The notes under the pieces are model-generated. The model worked only from the letters and a program-made list of their open reading frames with translations. It was not told where the DNA came from and did not search any database. This document shows positions 47,701 to 59,168 of a DNA stretch of 64,000 nucleotides, piece by piece (position 1 is the stretch's first letter; the number at the start of each line of letters is the position of its first letter). Both the position numbers and the translations under genes were made by a program. The DNA is from Plasmodium brasilianum (taxonomy: Eukaryota > Apicomplexa > Aconoidasida > Haemosporida > Plasmodiidae): positions 626,001-690,000 of the forward strand of contig NC_090123.1 in NCBI RefSeq assembly GCF_023973825.1, written 5' to 3'.

Positions 47701-50552
47701 ACTATAAGAGTAGCAAACTTGATGCCATTGCTCGTTGCAAAAGAAAAGAATCAAATGAACACAGCGAATACAATATTTCTTCAGCAGATGAGAATAATCT
47801 ACAGAAAAATCAGGATAAAATAATACCGTCCATTAGATATATGGATGTACAGCAAAGTGAACTAAGTCTTCTAAACTCAATGTCCTTAAATAGTTACAAT
47901 CATAATGATTTTCAGTACAACATGAACATTCAGAATAACACATATATGTATAGATCAGGTCATAACAACAACATTGTTACCAACAACAGTTTAGCCATTT
48001 TTAATAATAATACCCTTAATAGTGCCAACATGCCTGATATGACCGGAGCGGCTGCTGCGGGTATGTACAGCATGTACGATATGGATAGTATTAGTGCTAA
48101 TAGCTGTTGTGTTAATAGCGGCTGTGTCAATAGTGGATGCGCTAACAACATTTTCGATGATAGTAATATCATGAGCGGTAATAACAATTGTGATATTACT
48201 AACGTTGGAAGTTCGTGTTTGTCTAACAAGGATGCAAATTACGTAGGCTTAAATAGTGGCACTTTTCATCTGAACAGTGTTATACAAAATTGTAATGGAG
48301 GTTACTTTTCTGAAAACACAAACACGGCAAATAATGATATCAATTTTAATACGAATAACTGGAGTCAGATGAATGAAAAAAGGACCGACAACTTTGATGT
48401 GGCATGCGCTAGTTTAGAGGGTGCACCAATGGAAAGCAATGGGGTTGGAGATGTGGATAGCGATGTGGTTGGCGATGTGGTTGGATGCACTATTGGATGT
48501 GGTGTTAGTAGTGATGCCCTAACCATGCCAAATTATCACAACATGAACGACAAGTATATGTACCATGTAAATATACCTGTGCAATCGATGTACAATGAAG
48601 TAAGCACACAAAATAGGGTCTTAAGTAATAATCCATCAGGTACTTTACATATAACAGCATCTAACAATTTAATTAGTCCTTTGAACACCCAGAGTATGAA
48701 TGATATAAGAAATGGTAGTGGCAAACAACACACGCTAATAAATGTTGATCTTAAAGGAACATTTAATAATAATGCTACTAGTAGTAGTAGTAGTACCCCT
48801 GTGGCAATATGTAGTTTAAATAAAAGTTGTCCAAGTAATGTTCTAACCAATATAGGGGGAAATGTAAATAGTGGAGGCACTAAAGACACAAACGAAATAA
48901 AACAGAGTACTAGTGCTGATACAACAAATAATCAGAATATAGTAGAAAAGAATAGTGTAACCAAAAATAAGAAGAAGAACAACAACAAAAAAAAAAAAGA
49001 AAAAAAGAAAAAAATATATGTGTTAGATGACCAAGTATGGAATAGTGTAAAAGACCCAAGTATATATCATAAAATTGTTACAGGATGTTGTATACCAAAT
49101 CTTACAGTTCTTCCAAATTATAATATTACTTGTTTTAAAAATGCAAATTTAACTAACCCTTACAATCAGTTTACTATTATGACTTGGAATGTATTGGCAG
49201 AAATATATGGAACCATTGAGGCATTCCCTCACTGTGATCCGTACATGTTAGCATGGTCTTACAGGAAAACCAAAATCATTCAGGAAATTTTGAACAATAG
49301 CCCAGATATCGTCTGCTTGCAGGTAGAAAATTTGTTGTCATTCAAGCGTGCTTCATTTTACGTGCTACTTGTTACTCGTTACTAGATATCTAATAGTATA
49401 TATTTGCTTCTAGGTCCATGCTACCTGCAACCCTCACCCCGTGCATCGTACTTTTTTTTTTTTTTTTTTATTTTTTTTTTGTTGTGTCCATATGCGGGTA
49501 TACTCCCCCCTCCGCTTCACATCATATCTATTTGCTCTGATTTGTGGCGAGTTTTTCTCATTTAATCTAATTTGTTATGCTTGCAGGAAATACAGAATGA
49601 ACATTTCCTTGACTTTTTCAAGCCTTCATTGGGTGAGTTTGGGTACGAAGGAGTCTACAAGCAAAAGACGAAGGAAATATTTACGTCCCCCTCAGGAAAA
49701 AGGAGGGGTGGCAAATATACCATTGACGGATGTGCAATATTTTATAATAAGAAAAAATTAAAATTTGTTGAAACATATGCTCTTGAATTTAGCAAGCTTA
49801 TTAAAGAAGCTTCTGTGTTAACATTACCAAAAGAAATACAAAAAAATCCATCTTTAGTTAAAAAACTATTGAAAGATAATGTGGCACTAGTATTATTATT
49901 AGAATACATTCAGCACTACTCTAAAATATATGATAATAAGGAAGAAGAGAAACAAAATAAAAAATTAATCATTGTTGCTAATACACATATAGTTGCAAAC
50001 CCAGAAGCTAATTATGTGAAGATATGGCAAGCACAAATTTTAGTAAAAGTAATAGAATATTTAAAAATAAATTTTATTAAAAAGTATGAAACTATTCCAA
50101 GTTTAATTATATGTGGGGATTTTAATAGTACACCATCTAGTGCTGTCTATCAACTTATATATAAAAGGACATGTAGTAGAAATCATGAAGATTTTAGTTC
50201 AGACAGATATAGTTTATTAACAGATTTACCATTAGGACATAACCTAAATCTTAAGTCTGCTTATGCTATTTCTAAATTATTATCACAGAAACTGAATCCA
50301 GAGGAATATAATAACTTGGAAATATTTGAACCTTTGTTTACCAATTATACAGGAAATTTTATTGGTTGTTTAGATTACATTTTTTATAATGATGAGAATT
50401 TAAATATTATATCGACCGTAAATATAGCTGATGAAAATCAGCTTATGCAAGAAGCTCAGATATACCAGCTTTCTAACTGTGCCTTACCCAGCCCAATACG
50501 TCCTTCCGACCACTTGCCCCTAATTGCAAAATTTGAGTTTAAAATAGTATGA
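41790..50552 (+). CDS. CCR4: CCR4-type deadenylase (EEP nuclease) with plant-like MYND module
   Basis: Catalytic poly(A)-shortening nuclease of the CCR4-NOT complex. Two exons, 41790-49322 and 49587-50552, give 2832 aa; donor TTGCAG|GTAGAA and acceptor TTGCAG|GAAATA, phase 0. The intron falls exactly before the catalytic Glu, so CLQ joins EIQNEHF. EEP motifs: [13 protein letters not shown] [14 protein letters not shown] (about 2461), CLQEIQ (2512), [11 protein letters not shown] (2640), [12 protein letters not shown] (2685), [10 protein letters not shown], and [11 protein letters not shown] (2817). Upstream, residues about 1740-1920 carry a zinc module ([22 protein letters not shown]) with CELHPVV and FYRWTRGPP before it and [20 protein letters not shown] after it. 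This matches the MYND-like N-terminus of plant CCR4 proteins rather than yeast LRRs. The first 1700 residues are Asn-rich with several expanded arrays and are probably disordered. Confidence 0.95.
42913..43250 (+). repeat. Coding array (DHNNNDN), Asp/His/Asn
   Basis: GATCATAACAACAATGATAATAAC-type units encoding [13 protein letters not shown]. It lies in the disordered N-terminal part of CCR4 and creates long shadow frames on both strands. Confidence 0.9.
43827..44011 (+). repeat. Coding array ([12 protein letters not shown])
   Basis: 18-bp units GGCATTAATAATATTAGC and GGCATTAACAATACTAGC, about ten copies, encoding G-I/N-N-N-I/T-S inside CCR4. Confidence 0.88.
46225..46585 (+). repeat. 36-bp coding array ([12 protein letters not shown]), about 10 copies
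   Basis: Near-identical 36-bp units encoding 12 residues, with two copies carrying GAA for GGA (NNNE) and the last copies degenerate ([12 protein letters not shown]). The almost perfect DNA identity points to recent unequal exchange inside CCR4. Confidence 0.92.
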
Positions 50553-52094
50553 CTTCTTTGGACATGGCACTGCGGTTGGTAGGAATCGTCTATGTGGTAC
50601 TTACGTGGCTGCTATGAGGCAGCTATGTAATCGCTATATAACTTGTTTGCCATTTTTAAATGTCCAAATATAGCTAAATTAAAGGAATCAGATATATAAT
50701 ATATTAAAAGGCGGTTGATCAACAAAATGAGAATAAAGGTGAGGAGTAGTAAAACAACCACTACTCAAATAAACGTAAAAAATTAAGGGCGTAATAAATG
50801 CACACTTGTATACACACAGAATTAGAAAAGATAGTAATAATGAAAACTGCTCGATTAGTATGGATGTGAGGAGACAAACGAGCAGACCTTTATATTTCCG
50901 AATGGGTTATTTTCTTTTGATTTCTGCAATTTTTAAATATTCGAATTTGTGATATCATTACTGTGGTATGGACAGCAGTGGTAGTAATAGTAGTAGTAGT
51001 GGTAGTAGTAGTAGTAGCGGCAGTTGTAGCAGCTGCGACTGTAGTATTGCTATAAGCGGACATGTAGTGAACTGCATCAATGGCATCCTTTCTTCTTTTC
51101 CCTATCTGCATACACGTATAGATACACGCGTGTATATATATATATTTATATATGCACATATACATACTTGCGCCTTTATATATGTTTTCGTTTAATCATA
51201 TAGCATAAACAATTTTAATTCATAATTTTGATGATTCCCCACATTTGATGATCTTTTTTCTTTTTTTTTTATTGTATTCTTTATTTTATCATTTTAATAT
51301 TTCATCATTTTATCATTTTATTGCTTTATTATTTTATTAATTAATTACTTTATTATTTTATTAATTAATTTATTATTTTATTGATGTATCATTTTTTTTA
51401 ATTTATAGTGTATTTTATAATTTTATTACTTTATTATTTTGTAATTTTATTACTTTATTATTTTGTAATTTTATTACTTTATTATTTTATTACCTTATTA
51501 TTTTATTACTTTATTATTTTATTATTTTATTAATTTATTATTTTATTGTTTTATTAATTTATTACTTTATTATTTTATTACTTTATTATTTTATTAATTT
51601 ATTATTTTATTAATTTATTATTTTATTGTTTTATTATTTTTTATTGTATTATTTATATCATTAATTTATTATATCATTATTTTATACTTTTTTTTTTTTT
51701 TTTTTGTAATTAAAATTATTTACAATGTTAAAAAGATTAATACAGATAAAATTAATACATTCAATAAATATAGAATAAACGAATAGCAGCTTTTTAAATA
51801 TTCATCCTTATGTCCGCACGTCCATATGTCCATATATATTATATATATGAATAAATTTATGCCATATTACAAGTTATGCTTCGTTGTTATATTTTTAAAT
51901 TTCATTTAATTTTAAACGAACATATTTTTTTTAAACAACTTTATTATAATAGTTTTTCCCTTTATTAATACATACATATGTGTGTATGCGTGTTTGTGTG
52001 TGTGTTTATATATATACATATATATATTTATGTGTACCTACATATACATATACAAGTACGTATATATATAAAAACATATATGCATATTTAAGCA

Positions 52095-52126
<32 letters not shown>

Positions 52127-52317
52127 GGGCATTCATATATATATATGTAGGCAACACGTAATTGTGCACTTTAACTACCATGGTTATTAAACATTTACTT
52201 GTACATAAAATTAATGTGTGTACTCTTATTATATTTTTTTTTTTTTTTTGTTTTTTCTTTGTTTTTGTTGTCCTTTGTTCATAGTTTATTTGTAGCTAAA
52301 CAGAAGAATAACTACCT

Positions 52318-52355
<38 letters not shown>

Positions 52356-53077
52356 ATTATTATTACTCCCAAACTTTTTTTTATACAAAGCCTTTATATA
52401 AATAATGTATTTATACATCCACCTAAACAAAGCTGATTTTATTCCTTTTTACACTTAAAAATTTATGTTTTTCTTTGGACCTTATTTTTCTTTTTAAAAA
52501 AAAAATAATAAAACTGCTTTAAATCTTATTTATTTAAAAAGTTAAGTTCAAAATTTTCTTTGTGAATTTGAGTCTACGAAGTTCTGATAAGTCTTAATAA
52601 AAATATGGAGTACATTTTTAAATCATTTTATTTGTCTTTTTCTCTTTTTTTCATTATATAAAAATATATAGTCTATTACCGTTCAAAATATTAGTTTAAC
52701 ACGAAATAGGACAAGGCATTTTATGCGCCATTATTTTATAGCAAAAATCGTTTTATACAGAATTAAACATATATTTTTGGATATGTATATATATATATAA
52801 CACACTGCGGAAATATAATGCATTTTCTTCCTTGTTTTTTCATAGGTGATAATAATCCCCTTATTTGTAGTAATTTTGCATTAGTACTGTTTCGAAATAA
52901 TGTGTAATCCTTTCAACTAAATTTATTAAAAAATAATTATGAAAAAAAAAGGAAAAAAATAAAAAAAACCGATATGAAAAAATAGCATTCTTCTCTCATT
53001 TCAGCACAAAATATTTCACTCTTTATGGTAAGAGCTCCTATTTTATATTATTTTATCATTTTTAACTGCACATAAAT
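50553..53077. other. Intergenic 3' of CCR4
   Basis: Contains a (TAG)n/(GTA)n trinucleotide tract at 50975-51040, a degenerate TTATTATTTTATTA-rich block at about 51280-51690, (TA)n near 52098-52125 and poly-T runs of 25-30 bases near 52325. No gene supported. Confidence 0.55.
51280..51690. repeat. Degenerate TTATTATTTTATTA-rich block
   Basis: About 400 bases of imperfect TTATTATTTTATTAATTTATTA repeats with almost no G or C. Too short and too isolated to be a Plasmodium centromere, which is typically 2-4 kb. Confidence 0.75.
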
Positions 53078-53992
53078 TCATGTAAAAAATTTTACATGGT
53101 AACAAAATAATGCTGCATGTTTTTTTACTAGTTGAAAAATAAAATGTGAAATTATTTTGGGTATATATATATATATATATTTATATTTACTTACATAAAT
53201 ACACAGGATAAACAGATTGCTACGTAAGTTTTTATAGGTTTTCCCATTACTCTTTAAATGACAGCTCACTTCCTTATACACCTTAATCACCTCGCAAGTA
53301 CTTACAAATAATAATAAATGTATACAAAACAATATTTTAATTACTATTTAACATCTGTTATTTCATTAAAGAAAATATAACAAAAGAGATGACTTTACTT
53401 TTTAAATAGAAATAAATTTCATATTTTTAATTTTTCATAATACTTTTTAAAAACAACTTATAAAGTTTGAAAAAAAAAATTGAGCGTTATTTTACTTGTG
53501 TGAAATGTTCATATTTTATTTTCTTCCTATGAGCAGCACAATTATATAGTTCAAAATAGCAACGGAAAAAAAGTTTTGCATAATGTAATTATACATACAT
53601 ATATATACGTACTTACATACATTTATATATATATAACATGTAAATAACACATAAATAATATACAAATAATACATAATTAATGCATAATACCCAATAAATG
53701 CATAATACCCAATAAATGCATAATACCCAATAAATGCATAATACCCAATAAATGCATAATACCCAATAAATGCATAATACCCAATAAATGCATAATACCC
53801 AATAAATGCATAATACATAATAAGTGCATAATACCTAATACGTAATACATAAATGCAAACATAAATAGTACCTAATTTATATACTGTGCTCCTATGGTAT
53901 TCCTTTTTTATTTTTTGCAAGAGTACCCCAACGCTCCAGTGCTTTAAATAATCTTCCGTTACACTACTATGCAAGTACTTCTTGCTATGCAT
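53078..53992 (-). CDS. Candidate small spliced gene, unknown function (about 82 aa)
   Basis: Not recognised. The best-supported part is a minus-strand first exon, 53872-53992 (40 codons plus one base), starting MHSKKYLHSSVTEDYLKH and containing LLQKIKKEYHRSTVYKL, then a GTACTA donor. Downstream on the same strand are in-phase exons 53191-53268 (SCHLKSNGKTYKNLRSN..., donor GTAAAT) and 53078-53127 (KKHAALFCYHVKFFT, stop TGA, acceptor CAACTAG). The junctions close in phase and give about 82 aa, basic overall with a hydrophobic segment in the middle. The weak point is the acceptor of exon 2 (GGAAG), which has no pyrimidine tract; an intermediate exon may be missing. Intron 1 contains the 18-bp repeat at 53681-53824. 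It lies upstream of RPS24 on the opposite strand. Confidence 0.3.
53681..53824. repeat. 18-bp tandem repeat, 7 exact copies plus 1 divergent
   Basis: Unit TGCATAATACCCAATAAA, copies at 53681, 53699, 53717, 53735, 53753, 53771 and 53789, with a diverged copy at 53807. Perfect identity suggests recent expansion. It is open on the minus strand (HYAFIGY-like reading), which is why long ORFs run through it. Confidence 0.92.
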
Positions 53993-54336
53993 TAATTTTC
54001 ATTTTTGAAAAAAAAAATATAAATTAAAAAGTCAGCGTAATGTTTTTAAGTCAAAAATTTTCTTTGACGAAATAGTGACAGCAAAGAATTTTAAATTTTA
54101 GTAAGTATTCATTTATTAAGTTGAAAATAATTTAAAATATATATGCTTATACCAATTTTTTGAAAAATAAATATTTAAATTATGCTCCTGAGGATTACAT
54201 TGATAATTTAATAAAATATTTCTTATATATATCTATATATGCTTATACGTATGTGCGTTTATACATAACCATTATTGTCGCTTAATTTTTTTAATTACAA
54301 AAAGGGAATATATTATTAGTAAGAAGTAAATAAAAG
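53993..54336. other. RPS24 upstream region
   Basis: 344 bases between the candidate gene start (minus) and the RPS24 ATG. AT-rich, with an A-rich leader just before the ATG (AAGTAAATAAAAGATGG). No defined motif seen. Confidence 0.5.
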
Positions 54337-54925
54337 ATGGCTGACCAATTTACAATTCGTGTGAAAAAATACATGAGCAATCCACTCCTGCGTAGGAAAC
54401 AGTTCGCTTTAGAAATATTACACCCCAATAAAGGATCAGTGTCAAAGAAAGAGGTTAAAGAAAGATTGGCAAAAATGTATAAATTAAATAATGTTAACAC
54501 TATTGTTTTATTTGGTTTTAAAATTTTATTTGGAGGGGGAAGAACCAAAGGTTTCGGTTTAATTTATAACAGTGTTGATGCAGTTAAAAAATTTGAAAAG
54601 AAATACAGACAAATAAGAGAAGGTTTAATAACAAAAGAAAACAAACCCGGAAGAAGAGCAGCAAAGGAATTAAAGAACAGAAGAAAAAAGGTAGGAATAG
54701 TCAATTCTCATTAATTTTTCATTAGTTTTACCTGCACAGTTCATATATTTTTGTCCCATTTTTGTGTAGCTATTTTATTTTTATTTTTTTATTTTTTTTT
54801 TAAATACATAATTTTCATGCACAATTATTAAGCGAATTTACGAAACTTCCAATTTTTTTTTTTTTTTTTTTAACCAGGTTCGAGGAACGGAAAAGACAAA
54901 AGTATCCGGCGCGAAGAAAAAATGA
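54337..54925 (+). CDS. RPS24: 40S ribosomal protein S24
   Basis: Eukaryote-specific small-subunit protein (eS24). Two exons: 54337-54690 (118 codons) and 54878-54925, phase 0, donor AAAAAG|GTAGGA and acceptor AACCAG|GTT, giving 133 aa, the same length as human RPS24. Family signatures: MADQFTIRVKKYMSNPLLRR, FALEILHPNKGSVSKKEVKE, LAKMYKLNN, NTIVLFGFKILFGGGRTKGF and GLIYNSVDAVKKFEKKYR. Exon 2 supplies the basic tail VRGTEKTKVSGAKKK. The reading frame continues nine codons past the donor, so an unspliced reading would give a false 125-aa end. Confidence 0.97.
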
Positions 54926-56129
54926 CGGCATTTCATTTCAAATTTTTGTATTTTCTGGAGGTTGTACTATTGTATGTTCACCCGCTTGTTCACTCGTACA
55001 TTCGTGCTTCCCCACGTGCCCATTTAATTTTTATGAATTAGAATAAGTTTTTTATGATTCGTTTTTTCTTCCCTTTGTGTGCACGCTTATTTATTTACAT
55101 TTCTTTTTTAAGCTTAATATTTATCAGTGTAATTTTGTTACACGTTTTATGCTAAACTATTTTAAATGCTAAACATAGGGGAAAATAGCTAGAAAAAAAA
55201 AAAAAAAAATTTTTAAGTGTATAAATATAACAAGCGCATATTATATGAAGTATAAAATGTACTGTACGCACTAAAATGCGTCATGCTTCACATATGTAAT
55301 ATTCGCACAATGAAAATAATTGTATATAGGACATACTCACATATAATACGCAAGTGCATACTGCTCAAAATGTGTAGTTGATAAGAAATATTGTAAATAC
55401 TTCAAATTTTATTGTATTAATGCATGAAAAAGGAAATGCACGGATTTTTTTTAAATGCGTGTGAATGCATTTTAGATATTGTCCAAAGAATAGCAGCGCG
55501 GCATGGATATACAATTTTTGCATATTTTCCAAAAAAAAGATAAAAAATATAAATGCATTAAAAAAGGAAAATAGGAAAAAAAAAAATATTAATTTCCAAC
55601 AAGGTAACGTGAAAAGCATGTGTGGACTACTCATATGTACAAAAGGGTCCCAAAATACAGCACACATACATATTATGTACCATTTTCAAATCCAAAATAT
55701 GTATCTTCAATCTACAAACAGTCGATGACTATTACGTATACAAAAGAACATATACCTTGATGTTACTTTACATTACAGTATGTTGTTGATAAATAAAATG
55801 AAAAAAAAATTGCACCTTATAAGGATAGACAAACTGCAGCATAAACAAAAAAAATAAAAACAATAATGAATGAACGAGTAGATGAATATACAAATTGAAA
55901 AATGAATGAATATATGAATAAAATAGTACACGAATAAATATATGTGCAAAGGAACAAAACGAAAAAGTGGGATGGTCATAACGCAGATATAGTTGAGCGG
56001 CGTTAATAGAATAACGAAAAGGTAAAACGCGACGGTGTGCCTTTATCATAGTGGTTGTTTTAAAAAATAAAAGGAAAGAATATATAATCCCTCCGTAAGA
56101 GAATGCCAACAAGGTACTGTTCCAACACA
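54926..56129. other. Intergenic between converging RPS24 and COX10
   Basis: 3' flanks of two converging genes. AT content is lower than in other gaps, so several ORFs of 60-125 codons occur (55465-55728 +, 55768-56148 -) without recognisable features. No gene supported. Confidence 0.5.
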
Positions 56130-57872
56130 TTAGGAGAAAACTACGCAAAATTTTAAAAGTTTCTTTTTAAATTTTGTAATACTGAGCTCTTTGTTGATGT
56201 TATGTCCCTCCATGTTGCATGTATTTCTCTCGATCTTGTTAGTAAAGCTGTCATTTGTGTTTCCATTTTTGCATTTATGTTCTCCTTCGCTTTCATGTTT
56301 GCCTTCGTGTTCTCTTTTATTTTTACACGCCGGCACCTGCGTATGATACGCTGACAAGGCTAGCAGTAAAATAATATGCCAAAGAGAGTGCTTAAAAAAG
56401 GAACGAAAATTACTTTTGGAAGGGGCTTCAATAATTCTCTGGAATTTATAAAGAATAAATAAATTTGGAAATAAGGAGGTTAAGATATACATGTAGGATG
56501 TATATCCACAAAAAAAAAAAATAAAAGGAAGAGAAGATAATAATATTAAATATGGTCTACAAAGTTTGGCTGTATATATGCCATTTTGTTTATCTTGTAG
56601 TGGAAACATTTTATATTTCCCTTTTAAGTAATCTTCTTTATATAAATACGCTAGAGAATAAAAATGGGGAAATTGCCATAAGAATTGTGTAAAAAATAGT
56701 ATCCATGGTTCTGGTAAAAATAAATTCTGATCAACAGCTGTACATCCCATTAATGTAGGTATAGAACCAACTATTGAACCTACATGTGTATTATATGGAG
56801 TAATAAGTTTTAAAGGAGTATATATACATGCATATAAGAAAATATTAAATAATCCCAAGTAAGATGTTAATGGATTATTAAAAAAATGTAATAGTAATGA
56901 TCCTACAACTGCTGACGTAAAAGCAAATATCTTTGCATGTGTTAAAGATATTTTATTATTATATACCAATGGTCTTTTTTTAGTTCTTTTCATTATCTTA
57001 TCAATATTCCTTTCAATAATTTGATTAAATGAATTAGCACTACTACTACAAAGAAATACACCCATTGCTAAGGCGTAAATTTCATTTGTTGATGAACCAC
57101 CTAACATGAAATAACCAAAAGTACTACTTATAGTAACCCATAAAGTTAATTTACATTTTGACAATTCTAGGTAACTTTTTATATTACTTTTTAATACGCT
57201 TATTTTATTTTTCTCACTAGCATCCTTATATAACTTTTTTACCACTAAAGCTGTTTTTTCCTTTAATTTTTCTCCCTTTAAATCTATGCTACTAAAAAGG
57301 GGGCTACTCCCATGTGTTAACAGAAGTATATTTCCTCCCCCGTTTTTATGCCTATTTGAATTGGCAAGTGAAACGGATTCGAATCCTGCTTCGTTCCCTG
57401 CTTCGACTCCTGCTTCCATTTCTGATTCCCCTTTTTTTCGTGTAACTCCCCCCTGACGTGCCACAGGTACGTGCAAAAGTTTATACATATATTCAGAATA
57501 TTTTCCGTTCCCATTATTAGTAATACTAAAAAGAGGATAATTTGTGTGGTTCCCACTATTCGGTATGTTTTCTTCTTTCTGCAATATTTTATTATCTAAT
57601 GAAATACATTTTGTATAAAAATCTATTAATCTTTCCTCTACTGCACTCTTTGTATATTTCTCTTTTTTACTTATATTTGCACCTAACATTACAACACTTT
57701 CCTTTTTCAGAGTACCGCTATTTCCCTTAATATAAGTAGAATATAATGAAGAACATTCTGAAACAGTCAACACCTTATTTTTTACCTTTTTATTTGTAAC
57801 AGCATTTTTTTCAACTATGCTTATGCCTTTTTTTGTTACATACGCACTACGCAATAACCTTTTTCCAAGCAT
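56130..57872 (-). CDS. COX10: Protoheme IX farnesyltransferase COX10, haem A synthesis
   Basis: Mitochondrial inner-membrane UbiA-family prenyltransferase that converts protohaem to haem O, the precursor of haem A for cytochrome c oxidase. Single exon, 580 aa. The N-terminal 215 residues are an extended, poorly conserved leader with mitochondrial-type start MLGKRLLRSAYVTKKG. The catalytic core (about 218-510) has eight or nine membrane segments. First motif near residue 278: NSFNQIIERNIDKIMKRTKK followed by RPLV, with the N-xxx-E-xxx-D spacing of eukaryotic COX10. Second motif near 350: YTPLKLITPYNTHVGSIVGS. QFLWQFPHFYSLAYLYKEDY near 405 is also typical. The tail has a low-complexity EGKHESEGEHK insertion and continues to KFCVVFS. 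Human COX10 is about 443 aa; the extra length is in the leader and tail. Confidence 0.95.
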   Translation of the reverse strand: MLGKRLLRSAYVTKKGISIVEKNAVTNKKVKNKVLTVSECSSLYSTYIKGNSGTLKKESVVMLGANISKKEKYTKSAVEERLIDFYTKCISLDNKILQKEENIPNSGNHTNYPLFSITNNGNGKYSEYMYKLLHVPVARQGGVTRKKGESEMEAGVEAGNEAGFESVSLANSNRHKNGGGNILLLTHGSSPLFSSIDLKGEKLKEKTALVVKKLYKDASEKNKISVLKSNIKSYLELSKCKLTLWVTISSTFGYFMLGGSSTNEIYALAMGVFLCSSSANSFNQIIERNIDKIMKRTKKRPLVYNNKISLTHAKIFAFTSAVVGSLLLHFFNNPLTSYLGLFNIFLYACIYTPLKLITPYNTHVGSIVGSIPTLMGCTAVDQNLFLPEPWILFFTQFLWQFPHFYSLAYLYKEDYLKGKYKMFPLQDKQNGIYTAKLCRPYLILLSSLPFIFFFCGYTSYMYILTSLFPNLFILYKFQRIIEAPSKSNFRSFFKHSLWHIILLLALSAYHTQVPACKNKREHEGKHESEGEHKCKNGNTNDSFTNKIERNTCNMEGHNINKELSITKFKKKLLKFCVVFS

Positions 57873-58266
57873 CGTTTTTCTCCTTTCATTCTGTTATTAA
57901 AAAAAAAAAAAAAGAACAAATAAGCAAACCGCTGCAAAGCAAAACGAAAAAGGCATAACACATAACACATAACACATAATGCTTAACACATGCCGATCAT
58001 AATGCTAAGCCCGCTTAACCCATGTTTGCGTTCGTGTAAATACACACATACAATATGATACTTAAAAAAAAAAAAAAGGTCAATTATTATAAAAATAAAA
58101 TATATCTACAATATTTTTAACCTTTTTTTTTTTTCTTTTTGTTATATTGACATCCTACTAAAAAGTGTAAAAACTTAATATAAATATACATAAATATATA
58201 ATACTCATAACAAGTTAGTAAAATTTTCCCATAAAAGGAAAATGCTACATATATGTGAAGCACTAA

Positions 58267-58398
58267 TTTAACTTTTTTTTGCCAAAATATCTGTATCGGT
58301 TTAACTTTTTTTTGCCAAAATATCTGTATCGGTTTAACTTTTTTTTGCCAAAATATCCGTATCGGTTTAGCTTTTTTTTGTTAAAATATCTGTAACGG
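58267..58398. repeat. 33-bp tandem repeat, 4 copies
   Basis: Copies start at 58267, 58300, 58333 and 58366. Each has TTTAACTTTTTTTTGCC, then AAAATATCTGTATCGG; the third has CCGTATCGG and the fourth GTTAAAATATCTGTAACGG. The internal GCCAAAATATC...TATCGG core is unusually GC-containing for this intergenic DNA. It lies about 400 bp upstream of the COX10 start. Confidence 0.9.
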
Positions 58399-59136
58399 TA
58401 TTGTGTACAGTAATCAAAAAGTGTTCATTAACTCACACAAAATTGGGGAATGGGAAAAAAAAAAAAAAATTAAACGGGCTTATAACCCTTCTGTGAATAA
58501 ATAAAGAAAAAACGTAATTTACATTTTATTAATTTTTTTTATTTTTTTTAATTTTTTTAATTTTGCTCGTAAAAAGCCCTAACTTTATTCTCAACTGAAC
58601 AATGCCATTTACCATATCTCGTGTACTTTTTTTTTTCATTTGCGAATAATACAAATTACTTGTACCTGTTAGTCAAACATTTTTGTTATAAAAAGCGCAT
58701 ACACATATATATATTATAACAATTACTCAAGAGGGCAATTAGGAAGAATGTTAAGTATTTAATTGCCTTTTAAGCAATTTTTTTTTTTTCAAAAATTATG
58801 AGGTATACAGTATGCGCACACGCCCCATATCATTTCTGCGGGAACAGTTATAGCACTTTTCACTTCAGTTGCTTTCTCTTTTGTCTTATCAAAATAAAGC
58901 TATTTTATTATAATTGACAAATAAAAAGAAGTATGAATAGGTAATTTTTACAAGTTTAAATTTAAGAGCATCTAAATTTCATTGAAAAAAGAATATAATA
59001 ATTTTTTAAAATGTAATGACCAATGAAAAAACATTCCATTCGGTCTTTTTTGAACAGTATTATATTATAACTAACCAGAAGGGGGGAAATTTTAACTCCT
59101 GTTATTTCTCGTTTATTGTCACACCATTTGCGCTGT

Positions 59137-59168
<32 letters not shown>

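Noticed and set aside
51280..51690. Almost pure A/T block considered as a centromere fragment.
   Set aside because: Only about 400 bases; Plasmodium centromeres are 2-4 kb, and the recalled syntenic site in P. falciparum is not at the centromere.
55465..56148. ORFs of 87-126 codons between RPS24 and COX10 on both strands, one overlapping the COX10 3' end.
   Set aside because: AT content is lower here so chance ORFs are longer; no motif, and COX10 closes naturally at its own stop.
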